From JBMOLC01 sp049324215 (lineage in GTDB: Bacteria > Patescibacteriota > Microgenomatia > UBA8517), in assembly GCA_049324215.1 (NCBI GenBank), contig JBMOLC010000027.1, forward strand, positions 1-7,694: a stretch of 7,694 nucleotides of DNA, read 5' to 3'. Below the pieces are notes generated by a model. The model did no database searches. It saw only the letters and a program-made list of their open reading frames with translations, and was not told the origin of the DNA. A program made the translations under genes and the position numbers. Below are positions 6,084-7,694 of this stretch, in pieces; position 1 is the stretch's first letter; each line of letters opens with the position of its first letter.

Positions 6084-7694
6084 TTACCAAGAACCAAAGC
6101 ATCGAGTCCGCTTCTGACAAATGTAGAGTAAGCTTCCTCGGGGGTATTGACAATCGGCTCACCTTTTAGGTTAAAAGAGGTATTGAGAAGTGTATAGACT
6201 CCGGTTCTTTTTCCAAAGGCCTTGACCAAGTCGTAATACATGGGATTAACCGGCCTTTCTATCAGTTGGGGCCTTGCGGTTCCGTCAACGTGGGTGATTG
6301 CGCCAAGTTTCTCCTTCCACTTCTTCTTAACTGGTACAACTCCCAACATAAATTTCAGAGGCCCTTGTGTATAATCCTCCCCTACCTCGTAGTACTCTCT
6401 TCCTTTTTCATAGAGAGTGACCGGGGCAAAGGGCCTAAAAGCTTCTCTAAACTTAATCTTGCTATTAACCAAATCCTTCATCTCCTTACTTCTGGGGTCG
6501 GCCAAGATTGATCTTGCTCCCAAGGCCCTCGGGCCCCATTCGAACCTGCCCCTGACCCAGCCTATTACTTTGCCTTTTACCAAAAGGTCAGACAAGGTAG
6601 TAATCAGTTCTTTATCACCAAGTTTTCTAGCCTTAATCTTTTTTCTTTTAAGAAATTTCTTTATTTCGGTCTCTTTTGCCTCGGCTCCAAAGTAAACGTT
6701 GCTTAACTTTTCCTTTCTCTCCTTCCCCAAAACGTGATGGTAAACGTAAAGGGCGGCGCCAACCGCCCCCCCCGAGTCCCCCGCTGCCGGATGAATGAAT
6801 ATATTTTCGAATCCTGCTTCTTTAAATATCCTCCAATTGGCAACTCCGTTTAAGGCAACGCCCCCGGCATAACAAAGGTTCTTCTCTCCCGTTTTCTCCT
6901 TGATATTTTTGGCAATTAAAAGCAGTTTCTCTTCCAAAACCTTCTGAGCACTTGCGGCAATATCGGCGTAAACCTGAACTACCCTGTCAGAATCCTTGGG
7001 GTCAACTGGAGGAACGCCAAAGAGTTTAACAAATTCCTGGCTAAAACTGACTTTATCGGACAAGTGGAAGTTAAAATATTTAAGATTTAGCTTAAATGCT
7101 CCGTCTTTGACCTGCTTAATCATTTTTTTCACCTTTTTAACGTATTTGGGTTTATCGTAAGGGGCCAGGCCCATGACCTTAAACTCCCCCTCGTTGACCT
7201 GAAAACCCAAAAACTGAGTAAAAGTCGAATAAAAAAGCCCCAAAGAGTGGGGAAAACGAATTTCTTCTTTTAAGTACACCTTGTTACCGCTCCCTTGCCC
7301 CCAAGCGGTGGTGGTCCACTCTCCCACTGCGTCGGAGGTAAGAACTGCGGCTTTCCCAAAAGGAGAAGTAAAAAAGGCGCTGGCTGCGTGGCTTAGGTGG
7401 TGGTGGGAAAAAAGGATTTTTCTTTCAGGAACCTTAAGGAACTTGAGAAGATTTTCTTTTATCCAGAGTTTCTCCTTGAGCCAAATTTTGTAGGCGCTTA
7501 AGAAAGAATTTAGCGCCCAGGGAGCGGTTGCCAGAAAGGAAAGAGTTATTCTTTCGAATTTAAGGAAAGGTTTTTCGTAAAAAACAACATAGTCAAGTTC
7601 CCTGGGTTTTACCCCTCCCTTCCTTAAACAAAATTTGATTGCCTCCTTTGGAAAAGAGGAGTCGTGTTTAACCCTTGAGAATCTTTCTTCTTCT
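6065..7694 (-). CDS. NodU/CmcH-family O-carbamoyltransferase, N-terminus beyond window
   Basis: The enzyme family uses carbamoyl phosphate and ATP to make carbamoyl-AMP, then carbamoylates a hydroxyl, commonly on a sugar, in the cytoplasm. The frame is open to the right edge. I translated 542 residues, starting with EEERFSRVKHD, which is a conserved early motif, so only a few dozen residues are missing. Residues below are numbered from the window edge. The N-terminal Kae1-like domain shows HHHLSHAASAFFTSPF (97-112, metal-binding His), SDAVGEW (120-126), AGGVALNG (276-283) and AGDSGGAVGAA (304-314). The YrdC-like C-terminal domain shows EWGPRALGARSILADPR (385-401), FREAFRPFAPV (415-425), VDGTARPQL (469-477) and LNTSFNLKGEPIVNTP (503-518). 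All major motifs are intact. A GTG at 7327 is internal (Val123), not the start. It faces the SGNH gene tail to tail; its promoter lies outside the window. The acceptor is unknown. Confidence 0.94.
   Translation of the reverse strand, partial: EEERFSRVKHDSSFPKEAIKFCLRKGGVKPRELDYVVFYEKPFLKFERITLSFLATAPWALNSFLSAYKIWLKEKLWIKENLLKFLKVPERKILFSHHHLSHAASAFFTSPFGKAAVLTSDAVGEWTTTAWGQGSGNKVYLKEEIRFPHSLGLFYSTFTQFLGFQVNEGEFKVMGLAPYDKPKYVKKVKKMIKQVKDGAFKLNLKYFNFHLSDKVSFSQEFVKLFGVPPVDPKDSDRVVQVYADIAASAQKVLEEKLLLIAKNIKEKTGEKNLCYAGGVALNGVANWRIFKEAGFENIFIHPAAGDSGGAVGAALYVYHHVLGKERKEKLSNVYFGAEAKETEIKKFLKRKKIKARKLGDKELITTLSDLLVKGKVIGWVRGRFEWGPRALGARSILADPRSKEMKDLVNSKIKFREAFRPFAPVTLYEKGREYYEVGEDYTQGPLKFMLGVVPVKKKWKEKLGAITHVDGTARPQLIERPVNPMYYDLVKAFGKRTGVYTLLNTSFNLKGEPIVNTPEEAYSTFVRSGLDALVLGNYLIEK

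Noticed and set aside
6064..6090. Intrinsic transcription terminator between the convergent genes
   Set aside because: The stem is only 6 bp (8 with G-U pairs), not GC-rich, and no run of U follows on either strand.
7325..7327. GTG as the start of the carbamoyltransferase
   Set aside because: The same frame stays open for 122 more codons to the window edge. Those codons encode the conserved EEERFSRVKH and HHHLSHAASAFF motifs, so the GTG is an internal Val.
6266..7493. Plus-strand open frames opposite the carbamoyltransferase
   Set aside because: The opposite strand carries every conserved carbamoyltransferase motif without a break, so these are shadows.
1..7694. CRISPR arrays, tRNA or rRNA genes, insertion sequences
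   Set aside because: I saw no regularly spaced repeats, no tRNA-like cloverleaf sequence and no transposase motifs or terminal inverted repeats. Nearly every base is in a protein-coding gene.

Overview
This window looks like a compact bacterial cell-envelope glycan locus with no RNA genes, mobile elements or CRISPR. Base composition is moderate (about 40% G+C in a line counted by hand). Genes are packed end to end with overlaps, proteins are rich in Lys, Glu, Phe and Leu, and Shine-Dalgarno sequences are sparse. TGA, TAA and TAG all appear to act as stops, so the code is standard. The style resembles candidate phyla radiation (Patescibacteria, for example Microgenomates) genomes, but that placement is an impression from gene style, not a demonstrated assignment.

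Layout. Positions 4895 to 13 form a leftward (minus-strand) run of four overlapping genes. In transcription order they are a 53-residue two-helix membrane protein (4895-4734), a large GT-C-like membrane glycosyltransferase with an extracytoplasmic C-terminal half (4734-2203), a Wzx-like polysaccharide flippase (2210-939) and a family 2 glycosyltransferase (942-13). The overlaps are 1, 8 and 4 bp, so the four are almost certainly one operon with coupled translation. The small gene has not been filtered as noise because it exactly fills the space between the promoter region and the large gene. Only 24 bp (4896-4919) separate this operon from a rightward membrane-anchored SGNH hydrolase gene (4920-6083). 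That gap holds two overlapping, oppositely oriented -10-like hexamers. The hydrolase gene converges on, and overlaps by 19 bp, a leftward NodU/CmcH-type O-carbamoyltransferase gene (6065-7694), whose first few dozen codons lie beyond the right edge.

Proposed joint role (inference). The family 2 enzyme would add a sugar in the cytoplasm, the flippase would move a lipid-linked product across the membrane, and the GT-C-like protein would transfer sugars on the outer face. The SGNH hydrolase (ester removal or transfer outside the membrane) and the carbamoyltransferase (O-carbamoylation of a sugar, cytoplasmic) would decorate the glycan. Substrates cannot be read from the sequence.

No stretch over 300 bases lacks a gene; the only non-coding bases are 1-12 and 4896-4919.
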